From the NCBI RefSeq assembly GCF_000378965.1, contig NZ_KB900538.1, positions 7,203 through 39,603 on the forward strand: DNA of 32,401 nucleotides, given 5' to 3'. This DNA is from Thioalkalivibrio thiocyanodenitrificans ARhD 1 (GTDB taxonomy: Bacteria; Pseudomonadota; Gammaproteobacteria; Ectothiorhodospirales; Ectothiorhodospiraceae). Shown here in pieces: positions 1 through 9,414 of this stretch; the stretch's first letter is position 1, and each line of letters starts with the position of its first letter. Made by a program: the position numbers and the translations under genes. Under the pieces are notes generated by a model. The model had not been told where the DNA came from. It searched no databases and saw only the letters and a list, made by a program, of their open reading frames with translations.

Positions 1-613
1 GCGGCTGGCCCCCCCCGCCGATGAACACGCCCCAGGCCAGCGCCTTGACGGGCTCCTCGAAAAGCGGCGCCCCCCACAGGGCGGCGCCGATCAGCGAGAG
101 GTTCAGGAACACCGGCGTGAAGGCGGGCACAGCGAAGCGCCCGACACTGTTCAGGATCCCGCCCGCCATGGCGGTCAGCGAGATGAACAGCAGGTAGGGG
201 AAGGTCACGCGCAGCATGTCGGCGGCCAGCACCTGGCGGCCGTTCTCCTCGCCCACGAAACCCGGCGCGAAGACCATGATCAGCAGCGGCGCGGCCAGCA
301 TGCCGACGGCCGTGACAATGAAGAGCGTCAGCGTGAGCGCGCCGGCGGTATGGTCCAGCAGGTCCGTCAGGGCCTCGCGCCCGCGCTGCTCCCTGTATTC
401 GGCAAATACCGGCACGAAGGCCTGGGAAAAGGCCCCTTCCGCGAACAGCCGGCGCAGAAAGTTGGGGATGCGGAAGGCAACGAAGAAGGCGTCGGTCGAC
501 CCGGTCGCCCCGAAACTTATGGCCAGCACCATGTCCCGCAGAAAGCCGAACAGGCGCGAGATGAGCGTCATGCCGCCGACCACGGCGGTGGATTGCAGAA
601 GCCGGCTCTTCAA
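1..613 (-). CDS. murJ: MurJ lipid II flippase, N-terminal part (runs off window)
   Basis: The minus-strand frame is open from the window edge to a TTG at 613 and encodes about 204 residues of the MviN/MurJ family, the inner-membrane flippase that moves lipid II across the membrane for peptidoglycan synthesis. Seen: the conserved N-terminal signature with GGMTLISRLFGFLRD, then STDAFFVAFRIPNFLRR, then LFAEGAFSQAFVPVFAEYR, followed by hydrophobic membrane segments (for example around RVTFPYLLFISLTAMAGGIL). The start is uncertain. TTG 611-613 fits the family length before the first helix, but there is no clear Shine-Dalgarno and the frame stays open upstream into a repeat-like intergenic tract. 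A run of eight C at 9-17 lies in a glycine-coding stretch and would be error-prone, but the frame used here aligns with the family. murJ next to rpsT is common in gammaproteobacteria. Confidence 0.93.
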   Translation of the reverse strand, partial: MKSRLLQSTAVVGGMTLISRLFGFLRDMVLAISFGATGSTDAFFVAFRIPNFLRRLFAEGAFSQAFVPVFAEYREQRGREALTDLLDHTAGALTLTLFIVTAVGMLAAPLLIMVFAPGFVGEENGRQVLAADMLRVTFPYLLFISLTAMAGGILNSVGRFAVPAFTPVFLNLSLIGAALWGAPLFEEPVKALAWGVFIGGGGQP

Positions 614-760
614 GGCAGTGGCACGTGGCTGGTTACGAGTGGCAAGGAAGACCCTGACTTTACTGGCTTTTACGTGCCGGTGGCCACCTCTTTGAAGGGT
701 GAGGGGTAAGGGGTGAGGGGTGAGGGGTTCGCGCCTATCCCCTCTCCCCTATCGCCTTGC
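612..760. repeat. Intergenic repeat tract with G-rich direct repeats
   Basis: This gap holds an AAGGCAGTGGCA block and a GAGTGGCAAG block (612-648). Both blocks recur, inverted and direct respectively, at the proB/rpsT junction (1889-1991). After them comes a purine-rich run made of imperfect GGGGTGAGG/GGGGTAAGG units at about 698-728, followed by its approximate complement (CCCCTCTCCCCT). No coding potential is seen. It is probably a lineage-specific intergenic repeat. Confidence 0.5.
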
Positions 761-762
761 GC

Positions 763-1296
763 TCATTCGATTTTCAGATACGCAAAGCCTTCCTCGTTCT
801 GAAGCTGCGCAATGCGCACCACGCCGGAGGGGACCAGGTCCACGGCGTCGTAGAGCTCCTCATTAGCCAGCTGGATCGCGGCCCGGGTGATGTCGCACAG
901 CTCCAGTCTTACGCCGTGCATGTTCACCAGGCTCACCAGCCGCCCGCGCAGGTTGTCGCGTTCCTCGGCCAGAGCCTCGTCTTCGGCAAACGGAGTGCCT
1001 TCCAGGGGGTTGTCGGTGATGAAACGGATGCCGTGCGAGACGAACACGATGCGCACGTCATAGTCGATGAAGTTGTTCTGGTAATGGGTCACCATGTTGT
1101 TGATGCTGGTGAGCATGGCGCTGAATCGGCGTGGATCGGCATAGTCCGCGTGATAGACCACCTTCGCCTCGGCGTCCGCGCGAGCCTGGGGCATGGAGAA
1201 TCCCATGGCCAGCGCCAGTGCGATGAAAGCCGTCAATGCCAGCCAGGGCGCGCGGTGGCGAGCCTGCGTGCAGCGGGATACTCGGGATATGTTCAT
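763..1296 (-). CDS. Exported DsrE-family protein
   Basis: 177 residues. The start ATG (1294-1296) is preceded by AGGAG with 7-nt spacing. Residues 1 to about 41 form a signal peptide: basic N-terminus, hydrophobic core, and a SMPQARA-type cleavage site. The mature part resembles the DsrE/DsrF fold: VVYHADYADPRRFSAMLTSI, then a central YDVRIVFVSHGIRF strand-loop, then a C-terminal VPSGVVRIAQLQNEEGFAYLKIE. Proteins of this type (periplasmic DsrE-like) are frequent in sulfur-oxidising bacteria, but their role is unsettled. Only one cysteine (in LELCDI) lies in the mature part, so a DsrE-type sulfur-relay function is not guaranteed. A TACAAT-like -10 lies upstream on the minus strand near 1376. 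It stands alone between murJ and rpsT. Confidence 0.85.
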   Translation of the reverse strand: MNISRVSRCTQARHRAPWLALTAFIALALAMGFSMPQARADAEAKVVYHADYADPRRFSAMLTSINNMVTHYQNNFIDYDVRIVFVSHGIRFITDNPLEGTPFAEDEALAEERDNLRGRLVSLVNMHGVRLELCDITRAAIQLANEELYDAVDLVPSGVVRIAQLQNEEGFAYLKIE

Positions 1297-1475
1297 GGCG
1301 AATCTCCTGGGCGGTTTTCAGACGTCCGGGTCGAGGGAATCCTCATGGACATCGTGTGGGTTTGTTCTGCTATTGTATGGCCACCTAAATTCTCAGACCC
1401 GGGGGGGGATTGCAGGGTTCCTTCCCCGAGGCGTTAAGCGGGCGGTCCGTCGGCGCCGGCAGGCCCATACCGGCA

Positions 1476-1504
1476 TTGACAGGAACGTGCCGATCAGGCA
1501 AGAT
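1476..1504 (+). promoter_or_regulatory. Candidate rpsT promoter
   Basis: A perfect TTGACA (1476-1481) is followed after 17 nt by CAAGAT (1499-1504), about 50 nt upstream of the rpsT start. The spacing is ideal for a housekeeping sigma factor. The -10 box is only moderate. Confidence 0.5.
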
Positions 1505-1553
1505 CCTCGCCCTTTAGCGTTCGTTGCATCCAGGATTTTTCAGGAGCATTACC

Positions 1554-1814
1554 TTGGCAAACATTGCATCCGCCCGCAAGCGCGCCCGCCAGGCAGAGAA
1601 GAACCGCCAGCACAACGTGGCGCTGCGCTCCCGTTTCCGCACCTCCGTGAAGAAGGTGCTCAAGGCCGTGCAGACCGGCGACAAGGAGGCCGCCCAGGCC
1701 GCCCTGAAGGACGCCGTCCCCGTGATCGACGGCACCGCCACCAAGGGCCTGATCCACCCTAACAAGGCCGCCCGCCACAAGAGCCGGCTGAATGCGCGCG
1801 TCAAGGCGCTTTAA
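1554..1814 (+). CDS. rpsT: 30S ribosomal protein S20 (UUG start)
   Basis: 86 residues beginning [16 protein letters not shown], the standard S20 N-terminus, and ending LNARVKAL. S20 binds 16S rRNA early in 30S assembly. The start is TTG at 1554, chosen because AGGAG at 1542-1546 sits 7 nt upstream and because the protein then begins exactly as the family does. The only in-frame alternative is another TTG at 1524, which adds ten non-conserved residues. Use of UUG is known for rpsT in enterics, where it contributes to autoregulation, so the same control may operate here. The gene is monocistronic and followed at once by a strong hairpin. Confidence 0.97.
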   Translation: MANIASARKRARQAEKNRQHNVALRSRFRTSVKKVLKAVQTGDKEAAQAALKDAVPVIDGTATKGLIHPNKAARHKSRLNARVKAL

Positions 1815-1881
1815 GCCCTTTTCTGCAGGCAACAAAAAAGCCCGGTCAAGCCGGGCTTTTTTGTTGCCTGCAGAAAAGGGC
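1815..1881. terminator. 31-bp perfect inverted-repeat bidirectional terminator
   Basis: It begins at the base after the rpsT stop. Arms 1815-1845 and 1851-1881 are perfectly complementary around a 5-nt loop. The inner stem is AGCCCGG/CCGGGCT, flanked by A6 and T6 runs, so it can terminate rpsT on the plus strand and proB on the minus strand. Confidence 0.9.
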
Positions 1882-1888
1882 AGTAGCG

Positions 1889-1989
1889 AGTGGCAAGGGA
1901 AAACACCCTACTTTCCGGCCCTCCCCCGCTTGCGGGGGAGGGCCGGAAAGGAAGTCCTCGCCACTTGAGACTTGAGACTTGCCACTGCC

Positions 1990-1991
<2 letters not shown>
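1889..1991. repeat. Second hairpin and nested repeat between rpsT and proB
   Basis: The core hairpin is 1911-1929 paired with 1932-1950 (19 bp, 2-nt loop, GC-rich). It is enclosed by an outer inverted pair (AGTGGCAAG near 1889 and CTTGCCACT near 1979). An ACTTGAG triplication lies at 1963-1981. The outer pair shares sequence with the murJ upstream tract at 612-648. Confidence 0.6.
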
Positions 1992-4132
<2,141 letters not shown>

Positions 4133-4134
4133 CT

Positions 4135-4195
4135 AGAGACAAGGTACAGGAGCCAAGATACAAGAGGGGGGGTTACTTGTCTCTTGTCTCTGTGC
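4135..4195. repeat. Simple intergenic repeat (GAGACAAG / TTGTCTC units)
   Basis: The tract reads as repeated AGAGACAAG, GATACAAGAG and CTTGTCTCTTGTCTC words. The left and right halves are roughly complementary. The same vocabulary (CTTGTATCCTG, CTTGTATCTTG) recurs before the tRNA at about 6119-6151, and ACTTGAG words occur at 1963-1981. Confidence 0.5.
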
Positions 4196-4199
4196 AATG

Positions 4200-4223
4200 A
4201 AAAAGCCCCGACAGGTCGGGGCT
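4200..4223 (-). terminator. Rho-independent terminator after rpmA
   Basis: A 9-bp stem (4204-4212 with 4215-4223, AGCCCCGAC/GTCGGGGCT) with a 2-nt loop. On the minus strand it is followed by a T run (complement of 4200-4204). It lies about 30 nt past the rpmA stop. Confidence 0.8.
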
Positions 4224-4253
4224 TCACGTGAGTTCCTTAAGGGCTGCCTGACC

Positions 4254-4511
4254 TCAGGCCTGCACCACACTCACGTATTTCCTGTTCTTGGGACCCTTGG
4301 TCTCGAAGACCACGGTACCGTCGGTCGTGGCAAACAGGGTATGGTCCTTGCCGCAGCCCACGTTGGGGCCGGGGTGGAAGCGCGTGCCGCGCTGACGCAC
4401 CAGGATGTTGCCGGCCAGCACGCTCTGACCGCCGAAGCGCTTCACGCCCAGTCGTTTGGATTCCGAGTCGCGGCCGTTACGGGTGCTGCCGCCTGCCTTT
4501 TTGTGTGCCAT
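4254..4511 (-). CDS. rpmA: 50S ribosomal protein L27
   Basis: 85 residues: [20 protein letters not shown], then [20 protein letters not shown], and a C-terminus ending KYVSVVQA. L27 reaches the peptidyl-transferase centre with its N-terminal tail. The tail begins directly with AHKKAGGS, the form that needs no proteolytic processing. GAGG lies upstream at good spacing. The stop-to-start gap from rplU is 20 nt, so the two are co-transcribed. A hairpin terminator follows. Confidence 0.98.
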   Translation of the reverse strand: MAHKKAGGSTRNGRDSESKRLGVKRFGGQSVLAGNILVRQRGTRFHPGPNVGCGKDHTLFATTDGTVVFETKGPKNRKYVSVVQA

Positions 4512-4531
4512 TTCCTGTTACCTCGTCGACT

Positions 4532-4843
4532 TCAGGCGGAGATACCGGTGATCTCCACCTCGGTGTAATCCTGACGGTGTCCCATCTGCTTGCGGTGGTG
4601 CTTGCGGCGGCGGAACTTGATGATGCTGATCTTCTCGCCGCGGCCATGGGTCTTGACCGTGGCGGTCACCTTGCCGCCCTCGACCCGGGGGGTGCCCACC
4701 TTCACGTCGTCGCCGCTGCCGACCAGCAGGACGTCGTCGAATTCCACGGTGGCGCCCGCTTCCGCCTCGAGCTTCTCGATGCGAAGCACGTCGCCCTGGG
4801 CGACCCGATACTGTTTGCCACCGGTTGCAATGACCGCGTACAT
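4532..4843 (-). CDS. rplU: 50S ribosomal protein L21
   Basis: 103 residues starting [20 protein letters not shown] and ending in the EITGISA region. It contains the [16 protein letters not shown] basic stretch that binds 23S rRNA. The start at 4843 is chosen because the family starts exactly here and GGGAG lies 10 nt upstream. The frame extends 25 codons further upstream without homologous residues. First gene of the rplU-rpmA(-obgE-proB) cluster, divergent from ispB as in many gammaproteobacteria. Confidence 0.98.
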   Translation of the reverse strand: MYAVIATGGKQYRVAQGDVLRIEKLEAEAGATVEFDDVLLVGSGDDVKVGTPRVEGGKVTATVKTHGRGEKISIIKFRRRKHHRKQMGHRQDYTEVEITGISA

Positions 4844-5097
4844 CTTGATGTGTCTCCCGAAAAGGGTCTGGCCAATCCAAAGGAGCGGAATGATACCGGG
4901 CGCCCGGGCACAGGTCAAACCCCGCGGAGCCGGGCACCCCGGCGTCCGGAACGCCGCCTCTCACTGCAGCGTCAGGCAGGTCGCCGCTGCCACGAGGGCG
5001 TGCCCCGCGGCGGCGCATCCGGGGCACTGCCCCCGGCTCGACAAGCATGACACGGTGCACTAGCATGCGCAGTTCCCAGCCGCCCCCGTGCCGCCCC

Positions 5098-6066
5098 ATG
5101 GATCTCGACCAGATACGCGAGCTCGTCGCCGATGACATGAATGCGGTCAATGACCGCATCCGGGAGCGTTTGCAGTCCTCCGTGGTGCTCATCAACCAGC
5201 TCGGCGGGTACATCATCAACAGCGGCGGCAAACGGCTGCGCCCGCTGCTGGTGCTGCTCTCGGCCCGGGCCTGCGGCAGCACGGACCTCCGCCACGTGGA
5301 CCTGGCGGCCATCATCGAGTTCATCCATACCGCCACGCTGCTGCACGATGACGTGGTGGACGCCTCCGAACTGCGCCGGGGCCGCGAGACCGCCAACGCC
5401 CTGTTCGGCAACGAGGCCAGTGTCCTGGTCGGCGATTTCCTCTACTCCCGCGCCTTCGAGATGATGGTGGAGATCGGCTCCATGCGGATCATGGAGATCC
5501 TCGCCCGCACCACCAACACCATCGCCGAGGGCGAGGTGCTGCAGCTGCTCAACTGCCACGACGCGGACACCACCGAGGACCGCTACATGGAGGTGATCCG
5601 CTCCAAGACCGCGAAGCTGTTCGAGGCGGCCGCGCGCATCGGCTCGGTGCTGGGCGGACAGCCGGACCCGGTGGAACGCACCATGGCCGATTACGGCATG
5701 CACCTGGGCACCGCCTTCCAGCTCATCGATGACGTGCTCGACTACGGCGCCTCCTCCCAGGAGATGGGCAAGAACATGGGCGATGACCTGGCCGAGGGCA
5801 AACCCACCCTCCCCCTGATCCACGCCATGCGGGTGGGCGACCCGGACCAGGCGGGACTGGTGCGCGAGGCCATCGAAAAGGGGGGCCGGAACTACGCGGA
5901 ACGGGTGCTCGCGATCATTCATGCCACCGGCTCCCTGGAGTACACGCGCTCCGTGGCCGCCTCCGAGGCCTCCCGGGCCGAGGCATGCCTCTCGGTGCTG
6001 CCCGAAACGCCGGAACGGGCGGCCCTGGAGGCGCTGGCGCGGTTCTCGGTCGACCGCGGCTTCTAG
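5098..6066 (+). CDS. ispB: Octaprenyl (long-chain polyprenyl) diphosphate synthase
   Basis: 322 residues. The enzyme condenses isopentenyl diphosphate units to make the ubiquinone side chain. Seen: GGKRLRP near residue 45, the first aspartate motif DDVVD (LLHDDVVDASELRRG), and the second DDVLD (FQLIDDVLDYGASSQEMGKN) followed by GDDLAEGKPTLPLIHA. The start at 5098 gives MDLDQIRELVADDMN, which matches the family start. Upstream in-frame ATGs at 5047 and 5065 would add unconserved residues, and none has a strong ribosome site. Chain length cannot be read from sequence alone; octaprenyl is inferred from the rplU-adjacent context. Confidence 0.95.
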   Translation: MDLDQIRELVADDMNAVNDRIRERLQSSVVLINQLGGYIINSGGKRLRPLLVLLSARACGSTDLRHVDLAAIIEFIHTATLLHDDVVDASELRRGRETANALFGNEASVLVGDFLYSRAFEMMVEIGSMRIMEILARTTNTIAEGEVLQLLNCHDADTTEDRYMEVIRSKTAKLFEAAARIGSVLGGQPDPVERTMADYGMHLGTAFQLIDDVLDYGASSQEMGKNMGDDLAEGKPTLPLIHAMRVGDPDQAGLVREAIEKGGRNYAERVLAIIHATGSLEYTRSVAASEASRAEACLSVLPETPERAALEALARFSVDRGF

Positions 6067-6120
6067 CCCGGATCCTGCACCAGGGCCGCCACCGACCGGG
6101 GCCCGGCGCTCTCATTTCTC

Positions 6121-6150
6121 TTGTATCCTGCCGCCCGGATCTTGTATCTT
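6121..6150 (+). promoter_or_regulatory. Possible tRNA-Pro promoter within a repeat tract
   Basis: TTGTAT (6121-6126) and TATCTT (6145-6150) are separated by 18 nt and end 11 nt before the tRNA. They lie inside a CTTGTATC(C/T)TG duplicated tract, so the match may be coincidental. Confidence 0.3.
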
Positions 6151-6161
6151 GCGCAATTCTT

Positions 6162-6238
6162 CGGAGTGTAGCTCAGCCTGGTAGAGCACTGCCTTCGGGA
6201 GGCAGGGGTCGAAGGTTCGAATCCTTTCACTCCGACCA
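6162..6238 (+). tRNA. tRNA-Pro (anticodon CGG)
   Basis: A 77-nt cloverleaf. Acceptor CGGAGTG pairs with CACTCCG, followed by encoded ACCA (A73 plus CCA) ending at 6238. The D arm has GCTC/GAGC. The anticodon stem is CTGCC/GGCAG around TTCGGGA, giving anticodon CGG. The T arm has GAAGG TTCGAAT CCTTT. It decodes CCG. Its 3' half is the likely attachment site used by the integrase that begins 158 nt downstream. Confidence 0.97.
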
Positions 6239-6260
6239 ATTAAATTTCCGAGATCAATCA

Positions 6261-6291
6261 AGGGCTTAGCGTGATCGCTGAGCCCTTTTTT
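6261..6291 (+). terminator. Terminator after tRNA-Pro
   Basis: Stem AGGGCT..AGCG with CGCT..AGCCCT around TGAT, followed by T6. It lies 22 nt past the tRNA end. Confidence 0.8.
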
Positions 6292-6396
6292 GTTGCCCAT
6301 TCCGGACGCTATCCGGCCAATTGGGACAATTTGGGGACAGTGAAAATCGATTTATCGCTATACGCCTCGCCGCCAACGACGACGACGAGGTAATTC

Positions 6397-7413
6397 ATGG
6401 CAACGATCACGAAACGGGGGAAGTACTACCAGGTAAGAATCCGCCGGAAGGGCTTTCCGAGCCTGTCCGCCAGCTTTGACAGCGCCAAGGAGGCCCGCGC
6501 CTGGACGCGCAAACAGGAAGGGGACATGGATAGGGGCATGTTCCAAGACCCGACGGCTCGCAGCATCACGCTGGCCGAGGTCCTTGAGGGCTACCGAAAG
6601 GATGTCGCCCCGATGAAAAAGGGCTGCGAGTCGGAGTTCTCGCGCATCCGGGTACTTCTCAGCGACCGCATCTCGCAATTCTCCCTTGCAAACCTGACTT
6701 CCAAGGAGGTGAGGCGGTTCATCGAGCGTCGCTTGGAGACCGTGTGTGGCAGTACCGTAAACCGTGATCTGGCCCTCTTGAGCCGCGCTCTGCGCTACGC
6801 TCGTGCCGACTGCGGCATCCCCATGCCGGATAACCCCTTGTTTGGTGTGACGCGGCCCCGGAACAACCCTCACCGAGATCGTCGCTTGCGACCCGGCGAG
6901 GAACAACGCCTGATCGCCGCTATCACCGCCGATCAGGAGCGGGACGCCCAGGGGCGTTACGTCACGGGCACACGTAATCCGTGGATCCTGCCCCTGGTCC
7001 TGTTGGCCATCGAAACTGCGATGCGGCGGTCGGAACTCCTTGCCATCCAGTGGCAGCACGTAGACCTTGAGCGACGCGTCATCCGCCTCATCACCAGCAA
7101 GAATGGCCGTGGGAGGGCGATCCCTTTGTCAACCAAAGCTGTTGCGATTCTCCGTGACCTGCCTCGTAGTGAGGACGGGTGCGTTTTTCCGCTCACCGCG
7201 AACGCGATCAAGTGCGCCTGGCGGCGGGTCACCCGGGTTGCCGGCTTGGAAGACCTGCGGTTCCACGACCTTCGTCACGAAGCGACCAGTCGTTACTTCG
7301 AAAAGAGGTTGCAGATCATGGAAGTGGCATCCATCACGGGCCATCGGGATCTGAGCATGCTGATGCGATATACGCACCTGAGCCCAAACGATCTTGCCCA
7401 CAAGCTTGGGTAG
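6397..7413 (+). CDS. Tyrosine-type site-specific integrase
   Basis: 338 residues. Start ATG at 6397 with GAGG 6 nt upstream. The N-terminus MATITKRGKYYQVRIRRKGF is an Arm-binding type domain. A core-binding (SAM-like) region spans about residues 60-165. The catalytic domain shows box I MRRSELLAIQWQHVDLE (Arg), then box II HDLRHEATSRYFEKR (His-x-x-Arg), GHRDLSMLMRYTH (third His and nucleophile Tyr). All catalytic residues are present, so it appears intact. It lies directly downstream of tRNA-Pro, the standard position for an integrase that inserts its element into the tRNA 3' end. The opposite attachment site is not seen in this window. Confidence 0.95.
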   Translation: MATITKRGKYYQVRIRRKGFPSLSASFDSAKEARAWTRKQEGDMDRGMFQDPTARSITLAEVLEGYRKDVAPMKKGCESEFSRIRVLLSDRISQFSLANLTSKEVRRFIERRLETVCGSTVNRDLALLSRALRYARADCGIPMPDNPLFGVTRPRNNPHRDRRLRPGEEQRLIAAITADQERDAQGRYVTGTRNPWILPLVLLAIETAMRRSELLAIQWQHVDLERRVIRLITSKNGRGRAIPLSTKAVAILRDLPRSEDGCVFPLTANAIKCAWRRVTRVAGLEDLRFHDLRHEATSRYFEKRLQIMEVASITGHRDLSMLMRYTHLSPNDLAHKLG

Positions 7414-7489
7414 GAACACCAGCCAAGCGCCGGGCGGGATCCGGTCCTTTCATGCATCCTGAAGGCCTCCCGCTCGACGCTTGTGCGTG

Positions 7490-7517
7490 GCGTATTACGT
7501 ATTACGTATTACGTAAT
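7490..7517. repeat. Tandem CGTATTA repeat
   Basis: Three head-to-tail copies of the 7-bp unit CGTATTA, ending in the palindrome TTACGTAA, lie between the convergent ends of the integrase and kfrA-like genes. The function is unknown. It could be an iteron-like or protein-binding repeat. Confidence 0.5.
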
Positions 7518-7524
7518 CTACGCC

Positions 7525-8151
7525 TCACGCGTTGGCCTTCTTGGGTCGCCCGCGCTTTGTTGCAGGGCGGACCTTGGTTGCAGCTGCCGGGGTTGTCGCT
7601 TCGCGGGCCGAGGACAGTGCCTCCACGACCCGGGCGAGATCGCATAGACGCCCTTCCAGTCTGCCGACCACGTCCTCAAACCGGTTTGCAAGTTCTGCCT
7701 TCTCAGCCGCGAGGGTGCTTGCTTTCTGGATGGCATGGTCGCGTTCCTTCCCGAGCGCATCGTTCTCGGCGAGGAGCCGGGCTACCTCGGCATTCAGGTG
7801 GTCGTGAGTCTCGCACATCTCAGTGAGGTCCCTCTGGAGCTCCTCAGACGCTAGCTGGGTGGCTTTCCGGATCTCATCTATACCCGAGCCGGCAATCTGC
7901 TGTGACGTTTCCCAGAGATCGTTCAGACAGCGCCGGAACGCGTTCTCCAACGTCTCTGGCACCTTCTGAGCCATCTCCCTCTCGGATCTATTCTCCGATC
8001 TCCAACTGTTGAGATGTCTCTGGATGGTGCTGAGGGAACCCGTGTCGCCAAGCTCTCGGCGCACTGCGCCGATGGTGATGTCTTCGCCGCGCTCAAATAG
8101 TGACTCGACGGCCGTCTTCACGTCGTCGTACCCAATGCCGTTTCTTGCCAT
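7525..8151 (-). CDS. KfrA-like DNA-binding protein
   Basis: 208 residues. Start ATG 8149-8151 (MARNGIGYDDVKTAVESLFE) with GGGGGA upstream. Residues 5-55 match the KfrA N-terminal helix-turn-helix type: VKTAVESLFERGEDITIGAV, then RRELGDTGSLSTIQRHLNSW. Residues about 60-185 are a long charged coiled coil (LASEELQRDLTEMCETHDHL..., AEKAELANRFEDVVGRLEGR). The C-terminus ends TKRGRPKKANA, which contains an AT-hook-like GRP core. KfrA proteins are plasmid-encoded autorepressors that help plasmid stability. Here the gene is on an integrated island downstream of a Replic_Relax-like gene. A palindrome at 8182-8199 is a candidate operator. Confidence 0.8.
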   Translation of the reverse strand: MARNGIGYDDVKTAVESLFERGEDITIGAVRRELGDTGSLSTIQRHLNSWRSENRSEREMAQKVPETLENAFRRCLNDLWETSQQIAGSGIDEIRKATQLASEELQRDLTEMCETHDHLNAEVARLLAENDALGKERDHAIQKASTLAAEKAELANRFEDVVGRLEGRLCDLARVVEALSSAREATTPAAATKVRPATKRGRPKKANA

Positions 8152-8181
8152 AAATCCCCCACACGCTTGGTTGATGAGAAG

Positions 8182-8199
8182 ACCGACCAGGTGGTCGGT
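8182..8199 (-). promoter_or_regulatory. Palindromic candidate operator of the KfrA-like gene
   Basis: ACCGACCA and TGGTCGGT are perfect 8-bp inverted arms with a 2-nt GG spacer, centred about 40 nt upstream of the kfrA-like start. KfrA-type proteins are known to repress their own promoter through inverted repeats, so autoregulation is the natural inference. No experimental support is available here. Confidence 0.5.
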
Positions 8200-8347
8200 G
8201 CGGTGGGTGTAGGTACCGGGGCCCGCACGCCTGTGAGAGTTTCTGGCTGTGGCAGGATAAACGGTTGCCGGAACCCGATGGACGGCGAATATAGCGGCCT
8301 TATGCACATGGCTGGGATAGGTTCCTTGAGCGCGGAGAATCGCCCCG

Positions 8348-9259
8348 TTAATCGTAGCCAAGTAACAGATCCCGCCACACTGGGTAGTCTTCGACGATCA
8401 GTCCTGGTGTCATGGTAAGGACGGAAACGTATACGTGTGTCCGAATCAAGTGTCGCTGCTGATCTGTGAGTTGAAGGCTGTCAAACTCTTTCATCATGAC
8501 GGTGGCAATGCGATCTGTAAGCCGTGCATCTGTAGTGACGAGCTCGATGCTCATCAGCTTGAGATTGTGGGCGTAGATTGGGTTCAGGGGTCCGTGTACA
8601 AGGAGGTGCATCAGCTTTCGCATGTCGCTGTGGCGGCGTCGGCTGTGCTCTGCTTCGATCCAGGTGAAACCCGTCGTGCGCACCTGAATGCTGTCGGCGA
8701 TCTTGCCGCACCAAAGACCGACCGGACACCTCCTCGTATACAGTTCATGTTCGGAGTAGACGTCAGGCCCGTATACATTTCGAACCGTGATTGAATGCCA
8801 GTTACACAGAGCACGATGTATCCACCTGCCCATGCGCAGGTCTTTTCCGCTGCGTGCATTGATACCATGCTCCCCAAGGCGCGCGGCCCCGGCGCTGCTA
8901 AGGGCGTACCCAGGGACCCCATTGGGGAGCGTAAAGACAAGCACCTGGGAGAGCCGCTTAAGGCGATGCAGAGTCCGCCGCGCCATTTGCGCCTGTTGAG
9001 TTCCGCCCGGCCACACCCATTCACCGAGCTGCCTGGATGTGAGCCAACCGAACTTGTGCAGTGCGTGCAGTATGTTGACTTCGTTCTCACATGCGATCAC
9101 CTGACCAGACTTCATATCAGGTGTGTGCTGTGATGCGTGGGTAGATGTTCCCAGGGGTGCCAGAAGTGATGCGTCAGCGGGTGGCGATGCGAGTGTGTCG
9201 GCGTTGCTGTTTGGCTCCTCGTGGCGAACGAGGTTGGTGCGAAATAGCTTGTCGAGCAT
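8348..9259 (-). CDS. Replication-relaxation-like (Replic_Relax/MobC type) protein
   Basis: 303 residues. The start at 9259 (MLDKLFRTNLVRHEE) is chosen because AGGAGG lies 6 nt upstream. Domains: a low-complexity N-terminus (1-55); a winged-helix region (58-135: NEVNILHALHKFGWLTSRQL, LHRLKRLSQVLVF, GYALSSAGAARLGEHG); then an alpha/beta C-terminal region with a nuclease-like D189...WIEAEHSRR (200-207) pattern. This layout resembles the Replic_Relax family found on plasmids and ICEs, whose members act near origins of replication or transfer. Family assignment is from pattern only. It is upstream of and co-oriented with the KfrA-like gene (196-nt gap). A palindrome-rich block lies just upstream of it. 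Confidence 0.55.
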   Translation of the reverse strand: MLDKLFRTNLVRHEEPNSNADTLASPPADASLLAPLGTSTHASQHTPDMKSGQVIACENEVNILHALHKFGWLTSRQLGEWVWPGGTQQAQMARRTLHRLKRLSQVLVFTLPNGVPGYALSSAGAARLGEHGINARSGKDLRMGRWIHRALCNWHSITVRNVYGPDVYSEHELYTRRCPVGLWCGKIADSIQVRTTGFTWIEAEHSRRRHSDMRKLMHLLVHGPLNPIYAHNLKLMSIELVTTDARLTDRIATVMMKEFDSLQLTDQQRHLIRTHVYVSVLTMTPGLIVEDYPVWRDLLLGYD

Positions 9260-9414
9260 GGAATGCCTCCTGTTGCGGTTAGGAGGTCTAGCGAAAATTG
9301 GAATTGGCTTGCATGATGGCGAGCTCAGCAACGTCCCATGCACCGCACGATCTACCGTATGCGAGGGGTGTATATGAGGGGGAGGTGTCGGGGTCGTCTA
9401 CGGTGAATGAAGGC

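Noticed and set aside
4518-5411. Long minus-strand open frame opposite ispB and rplU
   Set aside because: It is a high-GC shadow frame over two well-identified genes, with arginine/histidine-rich, non-homologous composition.
6190-6238. Second copy of the tRNA 3' end (attR) within the window
   Set aside because: No repeat of the GGTTCGAATCCTTTCACTCC segment was found downstream, so the far end must lie outside.
7490-7517. CRISPR-like array
   Set aside because: The repeat unit is only 7 bp, with no spacers, and no cas genes are present in the window.
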